From NCBI RefSeq assembly GCF_039542385.1, contig NZ_BAABIA010000006.1, positions 1-64,000 on the forward strand: a stretch of DNA of 64,000 nt, read 5' to 3'. Both the position numbers and the translations under genes were made by a program. Of the stretch, positions 45,339-54,738 are shown piece after piece (the first letter of the stretch is position 1; each line of letters opens with the position of its first letter). The notes under the pieces were generated by a model. That model was given only the letters and a program-made list of their open reading frames with translations, searched no databases and was not told the origin of the DNA. The DNA is from Prosthecobacter algae (GTDB lineage: Bacteria > Verrucomicrobiota > Verrucomicrobiia > Verrucomicrobiales > Verrucomicrobiaceae).

Positions 45339-46013
45339 TCACTTGGTCTCGATATCCAGGACCGAACGGTCGTTCTGGTATCCCTCTGGATAAGAAACGA
45401 TGACCGCCGCAGGCAACGTGAGCTTGCCCCCCCTTTCTTCAAGGGTCACCAATTGGACAGAAAGGTCGGTCAAGCAGACCCCTATCTTGCCATCGGGCCA
45501 AGCGCGTCCACGTCTTGGCTCATCCTCTCCTTTTCGCCACCAGAGAGGCCAAGCAGCATTCACACTGTTTTCAAATAACAGTATTTCATTGGGCGATGAG
45601 GTATTAGACAGCCCGCCAAACATCATCCAGTGATTCTCATTCGGCCCAACGGCCTGTGCGTAGTGGGGAGCTAAACCCACCTCCCCATCCGGTTTGTAGG
45701 GCGAACGAACAGCCCCGAAGAGTTTCTCGTCATCCAAGAGCTCATCCTTAAATAGCTGACGAAAGACCAAGTTGGCAGTCTTGCGCTCATCATAGTGAAT
45801 GGCATCCGGAAAAATACCGCCATTATCTGACGCCCAAGCATGAAACTGGCCTCCAATGGATCTCACGTTCTTGATGCTCGCAGCTTGTTCACCCGCCGTT
45901 TTAACCAACTGCCAGGAGGCCATCGAAATGAGGCCTACCAGACCGGTCACGCCCAGCACGCTTCCCCATTGAAGCCATCCCCACTTTTTTGTCGGTTTAT
46001 CCGCCTGATCCAT
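45339..46013 (-). CDS. Hypothetical membrane-anchored protein with pseudopilin-like region
   Basis: 224 residues. One N-terminal helix (WGSVLGVTGLVGLISMASW) anchors the protein; the rest is outside. The stretch IKNVRSIGGQFHAWASDNGGIFPDAI resembles the N-terminal beta part of the H-X9-DG pseudopilin-like proteins common in Planctomycetes and Verrucomicrobia, and SPNEILLFENS resembles their later strands. The prepilin processing motif itself is not present. Function unknown. It converges on hisH with 13 bases between the ends. Confidence 0.6.
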   Translation of the reverse strand: MDQADKPTKKWGWLQWGSVLGVTGLVGLISMASWQLVKTAGEQAASIKNVRSIGGQFHAWASDNGGIFPDAIHYDERKTANLVFRQLFKDELLDDEKLFGAVRSPYKPDGEVGLAPHYAQAVGPNENHWMMFGGLSNTSSPNEILLFENSVNAAWPLWWRKGEDEPRRGRAWPDGKIGVCLTDLSVQLVTLEERGGKLTLPAAVIVSYPEGYQNDRSVLDIETK

Positions 46014-46297
46014 GCATGATTTCAGCAGGCCGCAGCCAACTAGGCAAGGCTGAATAATTCCTATGATCTAACGGATCATCAAGAGCACCAAATATTCAGT
46101 CTAACAAACATTGTAAAAAATATCTGTTTGGTCATTGCCTGCAAATCGGCATCCGTGGTAAAACAAAAAATCCGGAAAATCCGTCCCGATGATTCACCTC
46201 ATCCGCAGCGGAGGATCTGGGCATCTGCTCTCCCGAGCCAGCCGGTCACTTCCATCGAAAAGTCTCACTGCGAACTGTTCATGGAAAGGTCCCACGT

Positions 46298-46540
46298 ATG
46301 CCCGAACCCATAGCCAATGACCCCTGCCACCTGCACTGCAAGTGGAACGGGAAAGACATGTGCCTCCGCTGCCTGCTGTCGCCCGAGGCCATCGCTGAGC
46401 ACCATCTCAGCCTGGGGGTCGCCTGCGGCCTCCGTCACATTTACTTCCCCAGCGAGCTGCCTCCCTGCGTCCACCTCAATGGCGAGGTGGACTGGCACTA
46501 CTCGGAGGAAGAAGAGGAGCATGAGGCCATGCTCGTTTGA
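46298..46540 (+). CDS. Small Cys/His-rich hypothetical protein
   Basis: 80 residues. Cysteines cluster as CHLHC near residue 10 and CLRC near residue 22, and there is another pair later, so a metal site is possible. The C-terminal end is acidic (SEEEEEHE). A purine-rich GGAAAGG lies about eight bases before the ATG. No relative is recognised. It stands alone in a 600-base gap between a minus-strand gene and glgP, and its 3' end faces a terminator. The 284 bases before it (46014-46297) show nothing else. Confidence 0.45.
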   Translation: MPEPIANDPCHLHCKWNGKDMCLRCLLSPEAIAEHHLSLGVACGLRHIYFPSELPPCVHLNGEVDWHYSEEEEEHEAMLV

Positions 46541-46562
46541 CCTCCCCACCCTCAGACAAAGA

Positions 46563-46590
46563 AGCCGCCTGTGAGTGAACACAGGCGGCT
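46563..46590. terminator. Convergent terminator hairpin
   Basis: AGCCGCCTGTG (46563-46573) and CACAGGCGGCT (46580-46590) form an 11-bp perfect stem with a 6-base loop, between the small plus-strand gene and the minus-strand glgP. On the glgP side, a TTCTTTG stretch follows the stem, which favours glgP termination. Confidence 0.85.
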
Positions 46591-46615
46591 GGTAGAGCTT
46601 GGCTGTTAACGCGGA

Positions 46616-49081
46616 TTACTCGCCGATGGGCACCTGGGGCAGGTTCCAGACTTTCTCCGCGTATTGCAGGATGGTGCGGTCACTGCTGAATTTGCCCACG
46701 CGGGCAGTGTTCAGAATGGCCATCTTCACCCACTTGTCCTGATCCTTGTAGGTGGCGTCCACTTGGGCCTGCGCATCCACATAGGACTGGTAGTCCGCCA
46801 GGCAAAGGTAGGGATCACCATGGTCCAGGAGACTGCGGCGCAGCGGCTGGAATTCCTCGGCATTGCCCGTGAAGTAGTCGCTGCTGATCCAGTCGATCGT
46901 GTTGCGCAACTTCTCGTTAGCCCAGTAGTAGTCCCAGGGATTGTAGCCCTTGGCGCGCAGCTCCGTCACCTCTTCCACGGTGAGACCAAAGATGAAGATG
47001 TTTTCCGAACCGACTTCTTCCTCGATCTCCACATTGGCTCCGTCCAGGGTGCCGATGGTGAGGGAGCCATTCAGGGCCAGCTTCATATTGCCCGTGCCGG
47101 AGGCTTCTTTGCCTGCAGTGGAAATCTGCTCCGAAAGGTCCGAAGCAGGGATGATCTTCTCTGCCAGGGAAACCCGGTAGTTCGGCATGAAGACGACCTT
47201 CAGCTTGTCACCCACACGAGGGTCATTGTTCACCTTCGCAGCTACGGCGTTGATGGCATGGATGATGTTCTTGGCCAGGAAGTAACCTGGGGCCGCCTTG
47301 GCACCAAAGATGAAGACACGGGGATGGAAATCCGCGTTCGGATTGTCCAGTATCTCGCGATACAGCGTGACGATGTTCAGCAGGTTCAGGTGCTGGCGTT
47401 TGTATTCGTGGAGACGCTTGATTTGCACATCAAAAAGCGCATCCGGACTGACGGTCACGCCGCATTCATCCAGGATGATCTTGGCCAGCACCACCTTGTG
47501 GTCGCGTTTGATTTTGGCATAGCGCGCCCGGAAGATCGGATCATCTGCATACGGATCCAGATTGCGCAGGAGGTCGGCGTTTTTCTTCCAGCTTTCGCCG
47601 ATGGTCTCGGTGATGAGCGCGGAGAGCTGCGGATTGCAGACATCCAGCCAGCGGCGGAAGGTGATGCCGTTGGTCAGGTTCAGGAAACGGTCAGGATACA
47701 GCGCGTAGAAATCCGCAAACAGGCGCTCGCAAAGCAGGCGTGTGTGCAGCGCGGCCACACCATTGGTGGCGTGACTGCCCAGCACGGAAAGATTGGCCAT
47801 GCGAACGTACTTGCCACCGCGCTCCTCGATGAGGGAAAGGCTGCGCTTTTTCTCGCTGTCGCCGGGCCACTTCGTCTCGACATCACCTTCCAGGAAGAGC
47901 TGGTTGATCTGGTAGATGATCTGGAGATGACGTGGAAGCACACGCTCAAACAGACCGACGGACCACATTTCCAGGGCCTCAGGCAGAAGGGTATGGTTTG
48001 TGTAGGCGAAGGTTTCTTGGCAGATCTTCCACGCATCGTTCCATGGCAGCCCTTCCAGGTCCACCAGGATGCGCATCAGCTCGGGGATGGCAACGGCAGG
48101 ATGAGTGTCATTGAGCTGGATGGCGGCCTTGGAGGGGAACTCGCTCCATGGCAGGGTATAACCAACTTTAAAACGACGAACAATGTCTGCCAGGGAGCAG
48201 GCGACAAAGAAGTACTGCTGCACCAGGCGGAGCTCCTTGCCGCTTTCGGTCGAGTCATTCGGGTAAAGTACTTTGGAGACCGTCTCGGCGATGGCCTTGT
48301 CGCGCAGGGCCTCGACATAGCTGCCTTCATTGAAGACCTGGAAGTTAAAGTCTTCATCCGCCTGGGCCTGCCAGAGGCGCAGCACGTTCACCGTGTGGCT
48401 GTCATAACCGACGATAGGGATGTCCCATGGCAGGCCCAGCAGGGCTTTAGTCTCCACCCACTCCGAGCGCGGGTGCCCGCAGTCATCAAACTTCTGCACC
48501 ACGCGGCCATAAAGCTGCACCGTCTGACGGTAGCTGGGGCGGGCGATTTTCCAGGGGCTGCCATCGCGCATCCAGGCATCCGGATGTTCCACCTGCTTAC
48601 CATTCACAAACTCCTGGCGGAACAGGCCGAACTCATAATGAATGCCGTAACCGATGGCCGGCAGATTCACGGTGCTGAGGCTGTCCATGAAACAGGCGGC
48701 GAGGCGGCCCAGACCACCGTTGCCCAGGCCCATGTCAGGCTCACAATCCAGCAGGGCATCCAGGTCCTTGCCCATCTCGCCGAGAGCGGCCTTGGTGGAC
48801 TCATAGAGACCTGAGTTGCGCAGATTGTTTTCCAGCAGCCGCCCCATGAGATACTCCAGGGAAAGATAGTGCACACGACGCACGCCGGACTGGCGATGCA
48901 GGGTGCGGGACTTCGTCGCGTGATCCATCACCCGGTCCCGGATGGCCAGGCAGGTGGCCACCCACCAATCGTTCTTGCTGGCGGATTCCACATAGGCGCC
49001 CAGGGTAAAGCGCAGATGATTGATGATGGAGTTTTTGAGACTGTCCTTGGAATTGCCGAGGTCGCAGGGGGCGGGTATCAT
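46616..49081 (-). CDS. glgP: Glycogen/starch phosphorylase
   Basis: 821 residues. [23 protein letters not shown] and [18 protein letters not shown] are conserved in the N-terminal domain. LPGD-type loops, [20 protein letters not shown] and [11 protein letters not shown] follow. The pyridoxal-phosphate lysine is in [29 protein letters not shown]. Length is standard. It splits alpha-1,4 glucan with phosphate to glucose-1-phosphate in the cytoplasm. The gene stands alone on the minus strand, without other glg genes in the window. The 165 bases upstream hold no clear promoter. Confidence 0.96.
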   Translation of the reverse strand: MIPAPCDLGNSKDSLKNSIINHLRFTLGAYVESASKNDWWVATCLAIRDRVMDHATKSRTLHRQSGVRRVHYLSLEYLMGRLLENNLRNSGLYESTKAALGEMGKDLDALLDCEPDMGLGNGGLGRLAACFMDSLSTVNLPAIGYGIHYEFGLFRQEFVNGKQVEHPDAWMRDGSPWKIARPSYRQTVQLYGRVVQKFDDCGHPRSEWVETKALLGLPWDIPIVGYDSHTVNVLRLWQAQADEDFNFQVFNEGSYVEALRDKAIAETVSKVLYPNDSTESGKELRLVQQYFFVACSLADIVRRFKVGYTLPWSEFPSKAAIQLNDTHPAVAIPELMRILVDLEGLPWNDAWKICQETFAYTNHTLLPEALEMWSVGLFERVLPRHLQIIYQINQLFLEGDVETKWPGDSEKKRSLSLIEERGGKYVRMANLSVLGSHATNGVAALHTRLLCERLFADFYALYPDRFLNLTNGITFRRWLDVCNPQLSALITETIGESWKKNADLLRNLDPYADDPIFRARYAKIKRDHKVVLAKIILDECGVTVSPDALFDVQIKRLHEYKRQHLNLLNIVTLYREILDNPNADFHPRVFIFGAKAAPGYFLAKNIIHAINAVAAKVNNDPRVGDKLKVVFMPNYRVSLAEKIIPASDLSEQISTAGKEASGTGNMKLALNGSLTIGTLDGANVEIEEEVGSENIFIFGLTVEEVTELRAKGYNPWDYYWANEKLRNTIDWISSDYFTGNAEEFQPLRRSLLDHGDPYLCLADYQSYVDAQAQVDATYKDQDKWVKMAILNTARVGKFSSDRTILQYAEKVWNLPQVPIGE

Positions 49082-49246
49082 AAGAGGAAGGGGTGGCGTA
49101 GAAAAGCAGTTCTGATCATCACGAAAGGGCCGATGTCAAAACGCCAAGAGGCTGAGCAAAAAAGATGGCAGGCAAAGCACCGCACATCATTCGGCTAGGC
49201 CGGGGCGTTCGGATTTCGTCATTCGTCATGGGAACCAGGTTGGAGG

Positions 49247-50104
49247 TCACCAGGTCACCCATTTCGGAAGTTCACGCGGGGCAATGACCAGGGTGATTTC
49301 GCCTTTGGGTGTCTTGGATTGGTAATGAGAAAGCACGTTCCGGGCCGGACCGCGCTGGAATTCCTCAAACTTCTTCGTCAACTCCCGTGCGACCACCACC
49401 CGATGCTCCGGAGCCTGCTCCGCAATCATCGCCAAGGTATCCACAATGCGGTAGGGGCTCTCGAAATACACACTGGTGCAGTCTCGGCCCACGGCGGCTG
49501 TCAGCTCAGTGTTTCGCTGGCCTTTTTTGTGTGGCAAAAAGCCGCCAAAATAAAACGGAGTGGTCGGCAGGCCAGAGGCGGCAAGGGCTGTCAGCACGGC
49601 ACTCGGGCCAGGAATTCCCTCCACTCTCAACCCCGCAGCCACGACACTCTGCACAAGCCGCTGCCCCGGATCTGAAACCGTGGGCATACCTGCATCTGAA
49701 ATGAGCGCCACGCTGCTGCCCTGCTGAAGCTGGGCGACAATTTCCGGAATGCGCCGCGCTTCATTGTGCTCATTCAGGCTGATGAGTCGTGAACGAATGC
49801 CATGATGCGAAAGCAGGCGGCCCGAATGGCGCGTGTCTTCACACGCAATGGCGCTGACGGACTTGAGAATATGCAATCCGCGCAGCGTGATGTCTGCCAA
49901 ATTGCCAATGGGCGTGCCCACCAAATAAAGGGCAGGCTGCAGACTGCTGGGCAGAAAATCAGCCAAGGCCTCATCTTCCTCCGCCGTCCCTTCGGCAGGC
50001 AGGTGGTCTTCCGCCACCCGCGTGGAGTCTTCATCCGTGCGCCAGGGATCCTCAATGGGACTTTCCGGCGCCGGACTCGGGGACTGGTCGTTTTCGTTCA
50101 TCAC
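49247..50104 (-). CDS. rsmI: 16S rRNA (cytidine-1402-2'-O)-methyltransferase with acidic N-terminal extension
   Basis: 285 residues. The RsmI core starts at about residue 57, ALYLVGTPIGNLADITLRGLHIL, and includes CEDTRHSGRLLSHHGI and SDAGMPTVSDPGQRLV, then GIPGPSAVLTALAASGLPTTPFYFGGFLP. The first 56 residues (PSPAPESPIEDPW, then EDEALADFLPSS) are acidic and proline-rich, beyond the usual start, and a shorter version is possible. The enzyme modifies 16S rRNA C1402. Its start overlaps the LptE-like gene stop by four bases, so both are read from one message. Confidence 0.9.
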   Translation of the reverse strand: MMNENDQSPSPAPESPIEDPWRTDEDSTRVAEDHLPAEGTAEEDEALADFLPSSLQPALYLVGTPIGNLADITLRGLHILKSVSAIACEDTRHSGRLLSHHGIRSRLISLNEHNEARRIPEIVAQLQQGSSVALISDAGMPTVSDPGQRLVQSVVAAGLRVEGIPGPSAVLTALAASGLPTTPFYFGGFLPHKKGQRNTELTAAVGRDCTSVYFESPYRIVDTLAMIAEQAPEHRVVVARELTKKFEEFQRGPARNVLSHYQSKTPKGEITLVIAPRELPKWVTW

Positions 50105-50613
50105 CAGCCTTCGGTGATGTCAGCCGCGACGTTGGCGGCAAGACGCTGGGCCGCGTCTTCAAGCGCCTGCGCTTCGGAGTTCTGAACGTTGGAATCCAGG
50201 ATCGTGTAGGAATCGGCCGAGCTGCGGCCGCGATGGATGGTGCTGCCACTGCCGGCATCCTTGATGACGTATTCCGTGCGCAGCGTCATGAGGAGCTGCG
50301 AAGTGCGGAGCACGTTGCGACGGTCTGAACGGAACTGAGAGCGGTCCACATTGATGACCTTACCATCCAGCACCGCTTCCGCATCTTCCATGGAGACGAT
50401 TTCATAACCGCCGCTGTTCTGGATCTGTTTGATGATGGCATTGGTCACCAGCGAGCCCAGGCGGGGTTCCAGCGTCTGGTTTTCAAACGTCGGGATGGCC
50501 AGCTTCGTCACGTTCGTGAGGTGGGCAGGCTTCTGACCGCCGAGCTGGTAGCCCGCGCAGCCCGTGAGAGACACCACCAAACCAAAGGCACAGGCGAGGA
50601 GAGAAATTTTCAT
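50101..50613 (-). CDS. LptE-like LPS-assembly lipoprotein
   Basis: 170 residues. A signal peptide with lipobox LTGC (C19) shows a lipoprotein. The mature part matches the LptE fold in order: YQLGGQKPAHLTNVTKLAIPTFENQTLEPRLGSLVTNAII, then EIVSMEDAEAVLDGKVINV, and a helix at the end (QALEDAAQRLAANVAADI). LptE sits inside the LptD barrel in the outer membrane and helps place LPS. It is smaller than most full LptE proteins. It ends four bases into rsmI and is 42 bases from the BamD-like gene upstream. Confidence 0.75.
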   Translation of the reverse strand: MKISLLACAFGLVVSLTGCAGYQLGGQKPAHLTNVTKLAIPTFENQTLEPRLGSLVTNAIIKQIQNSGGYEIVSMEDAEAVLDGKVINVDRSQFRSDRRNVLRTSQLLMTLRTEYVIKDAGSGSTIHRGRSSADSYTILDSNVQNSEAQALEDAAQRLAANVAADITEGW

Positions 50614-50655
50614 CCGGGAGAGAAAGAAGATCAGGCTGGAAAGAGAAACGGCAGA

Positions 50656-51984
50656 TCAGTTGGCCGGGGCAGCAGGCTTCGGCGGCACAGGCAGGCTCGT
50701 AGGCGGCTGTGGCGGGATGCCGGGGGCCACAGGCGCGGCAGGCACTGGCAACAGGGCGGGTTTCTCTTCCGTCACAGGAGGCAGCAGGCTGCCACCGACA
50801 GGAGCCATGCCGGGGGTCAATGGCAGGGTGGGCTCCTGAATCGGGATTGGGAGGAAGTTGTCGTCGCCAGCACGCATCTTCGGCTTCTGGCCCAGGCGGG
50901 TCAGTTCCGGGGAAAGCGGGCCGATGTAGTCATCACGCGTCTTCAGGTTGCGAGCACCTGGGATGGTGTAGTCCTGGTCGGGCTGGCCTTTTTTGGCATC
51001 TGCCACCGCTTCAGGGTCCGCAGCGGCCAGTTCGGCCAAAAGTTCACGGGCTTCATTCGAGGCTTCAGGAGAACCGTATTTCAGGGCTTCGTTGAAGTAG
51101 ATGGCAGCAGCCTTGGTCTTGCCCATGCGTTGGTAGAATTTACCGACGGCCAGGGACTGCGTGGCTTCAGCGGCATTCACCTGCTGGAGGATCATCTCAG
51201 CTTCATTGGCGCGGTCCCCCTTAGGGTTGGTGGACATGTAGGTGGTCAGCGCATCGCGGGTGGCCACGAGGTTCGACTTGTCCTCACTGCGGCTGGCGGC
51301 CACGCTGCTGATGGAGCCGATTCGGAACTGGGCTTCGCTGGCCTGCTTGGTGTTCGGGTAATTTTCCACCACGTTCTGGTAGGCAAGCACGGACTTATCT
51401 TTCTCACCCAGATCCTGATAGATTTCTGCGATGCTGAACTGGGCCAAAGGTGCCAGTTTGCCGAAGGGCGCGTTCTTGATGATCTGCTGATAAAGCTTGA
51501 TCACTTCTTCGCCGCCCATCTTCACCGGAAGGATGAGCATGGCGCGCTGGCGGCGGCCCCCACGGGCTTCTTCCGCCAGTTCATACTGCTGCTGGAGGGC
51601 ATCATTGAAACGGGCGCTGGAGCGGTGATCGTCAATGAACTTCTGAAAGGCATCGAAAGAGTTCGTCACGTCGCTATTGGCGCGGGTGATCAGGGCGCTG
51701 GCGTAAGCAGCTTCCGAGGCGGCAATCGTGAACGGATACTGCTTCACGATGGCGTTATACTGGCTCTGGGCGCGGCCGGTCTTGCCTGCATTCTGCGCTT
51801 CGCGGGCAGACATCAGCAGGGCAGTCGCCTGGGCTTCCTGGGCCTGGCGCTCATCGGCACCGGGGGCTTGTTTGCCCTTCTTTTCGAACAGTCCCAGGAA
51901 AGCTGGGGAACTGGTGGGCAGAAGAAACAATGATGCTGCCGCAAGGGCGCAAGCGGACAGTCTGGGAAGAACAGGTTCTCTCAT
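50656..51984 (-). CDS. BamD-like tetratricopeptide protein (YfiO type)
   Basis: 442 residues. The signal peptide SACALAAASLFLLPTSSPAF ends near residue 28. TPR-like helices run from about residue 50 to 330, for example AREAQNAGKTGRAQSQYNAIVKQYPF and LGEKDKSVLAYQNVVENYPNTKQASEAQFRIG. The rhythm matches BamD/YfiO outer-membrane assembly lipoproteins, although no lipobox cysteine is seen. A Pro/Ala/Val-rich tail follows from about 390. The gene lies upstream of the LptE-like gene in the same direction. Role in outer-membrane assembly is inference. Confidence 0.7.
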   Translation of the reverse strand: MREPVLPRLSACALAAASLFLLPTSSPAFLGLFEKKGKQAPGADERQAQEAQATALLMSAREAQNAGKTGRAQSQYNAIVKQYPFTIAASEAAYASALITRANSDVTNSFDAFQKFIDDHRSSARFNDALQQQYELAEEARGGRRQRAMLILPVKMGGEEVIKLYQQIIKNAPFGKLAPLAQFSIAEIYQDLGEKDKSVLAYQNVVENYPNTKQASEAQFRIGSISSVAASRSEDKSNLVATRDALTTYMSTNPKGDRANEAEMILQQVNAAEATQSLAVGKFYQRMGKTKAAAIYFNEALKYGSPEASNEARELLAELAAADPEAVADAKKGQPDQDYTIPGARNLKTRDDYIGPLSPELTRLGQKPKMRAGDDNFLPIPIQEPTLPLTPGMAPVGGSLLPPVTEEKPALLPVPAAPVAPGIPPQPPTSLPVPPKPAAPAN

Positions 51985-52047
51985 CGGAACAAGATACTAA
52001 AGGCGTGTAAAGGGAACGTCAAGCTGCCGGAACGGCGGGTTTCATTC

Positions 52048-53025
52048 TCACACTCCGCCGCTGGTGGAAACTGGAATTCGCACTTCCAGCCAGCAAGCAT
52101 CGGCACTCAGGCCCGTGATTTGCCGCTCTGCCGCCGTCATCTGTGCCGGAATGAGGGCAAAATCCCCCTTCCCCAGGGGGCAGCCATTGACACTCAGCCC
52201 CCCATCCACCACGGCCACCGTCAGGTGCTCCCCTTCCCGGCCCAGCAGACTGGAAGCAGGGTCGCCCTGGCGAACCTCAAAAAACGGACAGGTGGCCAAG
52301 GTGCCATCTGCTTGCGCCAGTTGCATGGCCGGCTCGTGGTCGTCGAAATTCATGCTGCGCAGCGAGGGGCCGATGTGCAGCTCCCGCGGCTGGCCATCCA
52401 GGCCGACGCGGTTCCAGTCAAATACCCGGTAGGTGGTATCGCTGTTTTGCTGAACCTCAAAAATCACCAGCCCCGCACCGATGGCATGCAGGCGGCCACT
52501 CGGCAGAAACAAGCTGTCGCCCGCCGCAGGCCGGATGGCGTGCATCAGATCGGCCACACTGCCATCCTGAAGCGCTGCTTCAAACTGAGTCCGAGTGACC
52601 CCGGCCCGCAGCCCGGCATAAAAACACGCACCCGGCTGGGCCTGGGCCACATACCACATCTCCGTCTTCGGCTCCCCCCCCAGTTCCTCCGCCACGGCCG
52701 CAGGCGGATGCACCTGGATGGAAAGATCGTCGCACGCATCCAGGATCTTCATCAGCAGCGGATACCGCGCCGAAGGATGACTGGCCAAAGCCTCGCCGAA
52801 AACCGCCACTCGATGCTGAGTCCACAGCTCATGCAGCGTCATTCCCGCAGCCTCCTCCCCGCGCACCTCATTCACCGCTTCGGCCCGGTCACAGATCTCC
52901 CAGGACTCCCCATACGGCAGCCGGGGATCCGGCAAAGAGCGGCCAAACTGAGACTCCAGATTTCGGCCTCCCCAAACGCGGGTTTGGTAAATGGGCAGAA
53001 AGCGCAATGGCTGATTCCAGTTCAT
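52048..53025 (-). CDS. manA: Class I mannose-6-phosphate isomerase (short form)
   Basis: 325 residues. The N-terminal FLPIYQTRVWGGRNLESQFG and PYGESWEICDRAEAVN are conserved. The zinc ligands are at LSIQVHPPAAVAEELG and in KTEMWYV, and the second histidine lies in GRLHAIGAGLVIFEVQQNSDTTYRVFDWNR. It interconverts mannose-6-phosphate and fructose-6-phosphate, feeding sugars for surface glycans. The enzyme is the shorter type common outside enterics. It stands alone, with 179 bases to the divergent gene. Confidence 0.9.
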   Translation of the reverse strand: MNWNQPLRFLPIYQTRVWGGRNLESQFGRSLPDPRLPYGESWEICDRAEAVNEVRGEEAAGMTLHELWTQHRVAVFGEALASHPSARYPLLMKILDACDDLSIQVHPPAAVAEELGGEPKTEMWYVAQAQPGACFYAGLRAGVTRTQFEAALQDGSVADLMHAIRPAAGDSLFLPSGRLHAIGAGLVIFEVQQNSDTTYRVFDWNRVGLDGQPRELHIGPSLRSMNFDDHEPAMQLAQADGTLATCPFFEVRQGDPASSLLGREGEHLTVAVVDGGLSVNGCPLGKGDFALIPAQMTAAERQITGLSADACWLEVRIPVSTSGGV

Positions 53026-53204
53026 GGAAAGATGCTAATGCGCAGGCTTGCCTCCCGGCGCAAGACCCCATTGCAGATAAAGAAATGTGACCAGTGTAAA
53101 ATTCGTTCAATGAAACTTCTCATCGTGCACGTTGTTGCAAGCACAGGCCGTTAAATGCCACCACCCGGCATCTAGCGCTCTTCTCCCACTCCCAGCCACC
53201 CACC

Positions 53205-54197
53205 ATGAAGTCCCTGCTCCTCACCTCCGCACTTTTGGCCGTCGGTCTCGCCCCTGCCGCCCACGCCCAGGCACCGGCCACCCCGACAGTGCCCCAGCCA
53301 GGCACGACCCTGACGGAGGCCCAGGTGAACTCCGTGATGACGCAGCTCAAGGAACTGGAAACCCAGATCCTGCAAATGCGCGGCAGCAACCTCTCCGGCA
53401 TCCTGGCCAAACTTCGTGAAGGCACCGCCAGCGACCAGGCCGCCATGAGCCTTTACCTGGACTGCGACAACATCGTGAACAGCGAGCGCAAGGAAGTGGA
53501 CAAATCCGATGCCCGCAAGCGCATGGACAGCATGCAGCGCAATGCCAAGGGCGGTAACAACGATGACAACGGCGATGCCGCTTTCGCCATACGTCTGGGC
53601 ATTCAGTACCTCATTCTCACCCTTGAGGCTCATGAGGCCAAAGACGATGAATTTAAAAAGATGGTGCCCAAGCTGCAGGAATACATCAACTCCGTCGTCG
53701 CCGCCGCGCCCAAGCTCAAAGGGGTGGCCTATAATAGGCTCAACAATGCCCTGAATAACAACAACCCGATCGTCGAGGCATTCAATCTCAACCGCTACCT
53801 GAACCGCAAAGAATGGAGCCCCCGCGCGGCAGACGTCGGCAGCATGTACATGCAGACTCTGCTGCCACTGGCAGCGGTGGATAGCAAAGACAGCCTCCCT
53901 GCCCTATGGGATGCCCGCATCAATGCCGAGGGCATCTTCCGCAAGGAGCAGATGTTTGCCCCAGAATTTGAGCTCTGGACCAAAAATGAACTGCCCGCCC
54001 TTCGCTGGCAGCGCGCCCTCTTTCTCTATGAAAAAGGCCCCTCCACCATCAATGCCCTGGCTGACATGCTGAAGGTGATCAAGGAAAACCCAAGCCATCC
54101 CGACGCCCCGATGTGGGTCAAAACCATGCGGCAGATGGTGAACCAATCTGCCCCTGAGCAAAAGAGCGCCAACCTGGAACCCACCGCAGGCTCTTAG
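53205..54197 (+). CDS. Hypothetical secreted alpha-helical protein
   Basis: 330 residues. Sec signal SLLLTSALLAVGLAPAAHAQ ends near residue 22. The mature part is mostly helical with charged segments, with EAQVNSVMTQLKELETQILQM near the start and a terminal domain with EFELWTKNELPALRWQRALFLYEKG. No family is recognised. Genes with this style are common in Verrucomicrobia. It is followed three bases later by the kinase gene, so the pair is probably one message. The promoter would be in the 179 bases shared with manA. Confidence 0.65.
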   Translation: MKSLLLTSALLAVGLAPAAHAQAPATPTVPQPGTTLTEAQVNSVMTQLKELETQILQMRGSNLSGILAKLREGTASDQAAMSLYLDCDNIVNSERKEVDKSDARKRMDSMQRNAKGGNNDDNGDAAFAIRLGIQYLILTLEAHEAKDDEFKKMVPKLQEYINSVVAAAPKLKGVAYNRLNNALNNNNPIVEAFNLNRYLNRKEWSPRAADVGSMYMQTLLPLAAVDSKDSLPALWDARINAEGIFRKEQMFAPEFELWTKNELPALRWQRALFLYEKGPSTINALADMLKVIKENPSHPDAPMWVKTMRQMVNQSAPEQKSANLEPTAGS

Positions 54198-54200
54198 GGC

Positions 54201-54548
54201 ATGGTCACCTGGCTGGCCAGAGTCCTGCGCAGTTTTGGGCCAGCTTTGACAGGCATCGGCACCGCTCTGCGCAGCCAGCCGAATCTTCAGATCCACCTCG
54301 CAGCCACCCTGGCGGTGACGACCCTCGGGCTAATTCAAAATTTGCCCACCTGGAAATGGGGCTGCCTGGGTCTCTGCATCGGCCTCGTTTGGGTGGCCGA
54401 GCTTCTGAATACGGCCCTGGAGAAACTGTGCGACCGGATCACCCTGGAGCGGGATGAGCAGATCCGTCAGGTCAAAGACATGGCCGCGGGTGCCGTGCTG
54501 ATTGCCTGTGCCGTGGCAGTTTTTATGGCATTCATGATTTTCCTCTAA
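54201..54548 (+). CDS. Diacylglycerol/undecaprenol kinase family membrane protein
   Basis: 115 residues, with three helices. The active-site pattern E-x2-N-T-A-x-E is ELLNTALEKL with E67, N70 and E74. The layout (amphipathic start, three helices) is that of DgkA-type small kinases. The Gram-positive type phosphorylates undecaprenol and the Gram-negative type diacylglycerol; which applies cannot be told by eye. The start follows the upstream stop by three bases. The 190 bases after it hold only a weak inverted repeat (54549-54555 with 54585-54591). Confidence 0.82.
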   Translation: MVTWLARVLRSFGPALTGIGTALRSQPNLQIHLAATLAVTTLGLIQNLPTWKWGCLGLCIGLVWVAELLNTALEKLCDRITLERDEQIRQVKDMAAGAVLIACAVAVFMAFMIFL

Positions 54549-54738
54549 TCTTCCAAAGTCACTAACCTCCATCGAGGCTCTCTATGGAAGAAATTTGGGA
54601 CATTTTGGCTTATTTTCAGTGGTTTTGTAGACTTTTTGTAGGAAATCCCACACAAAACCGTGCATTCCGTAGGACAATCGGAAGAATTCTAGCTTTGATG
54701 AAAAATAATTAAGATGGTATTAGTGCGATTAACAAATA

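Noticed and set aside
46664-48814. A 716-codon open frame on the plus strand opposite glgP
   Set aside because: It is the complement of a well-conserved glgP gene. High GC makes long antisense frames common. Its protein text has no family features.
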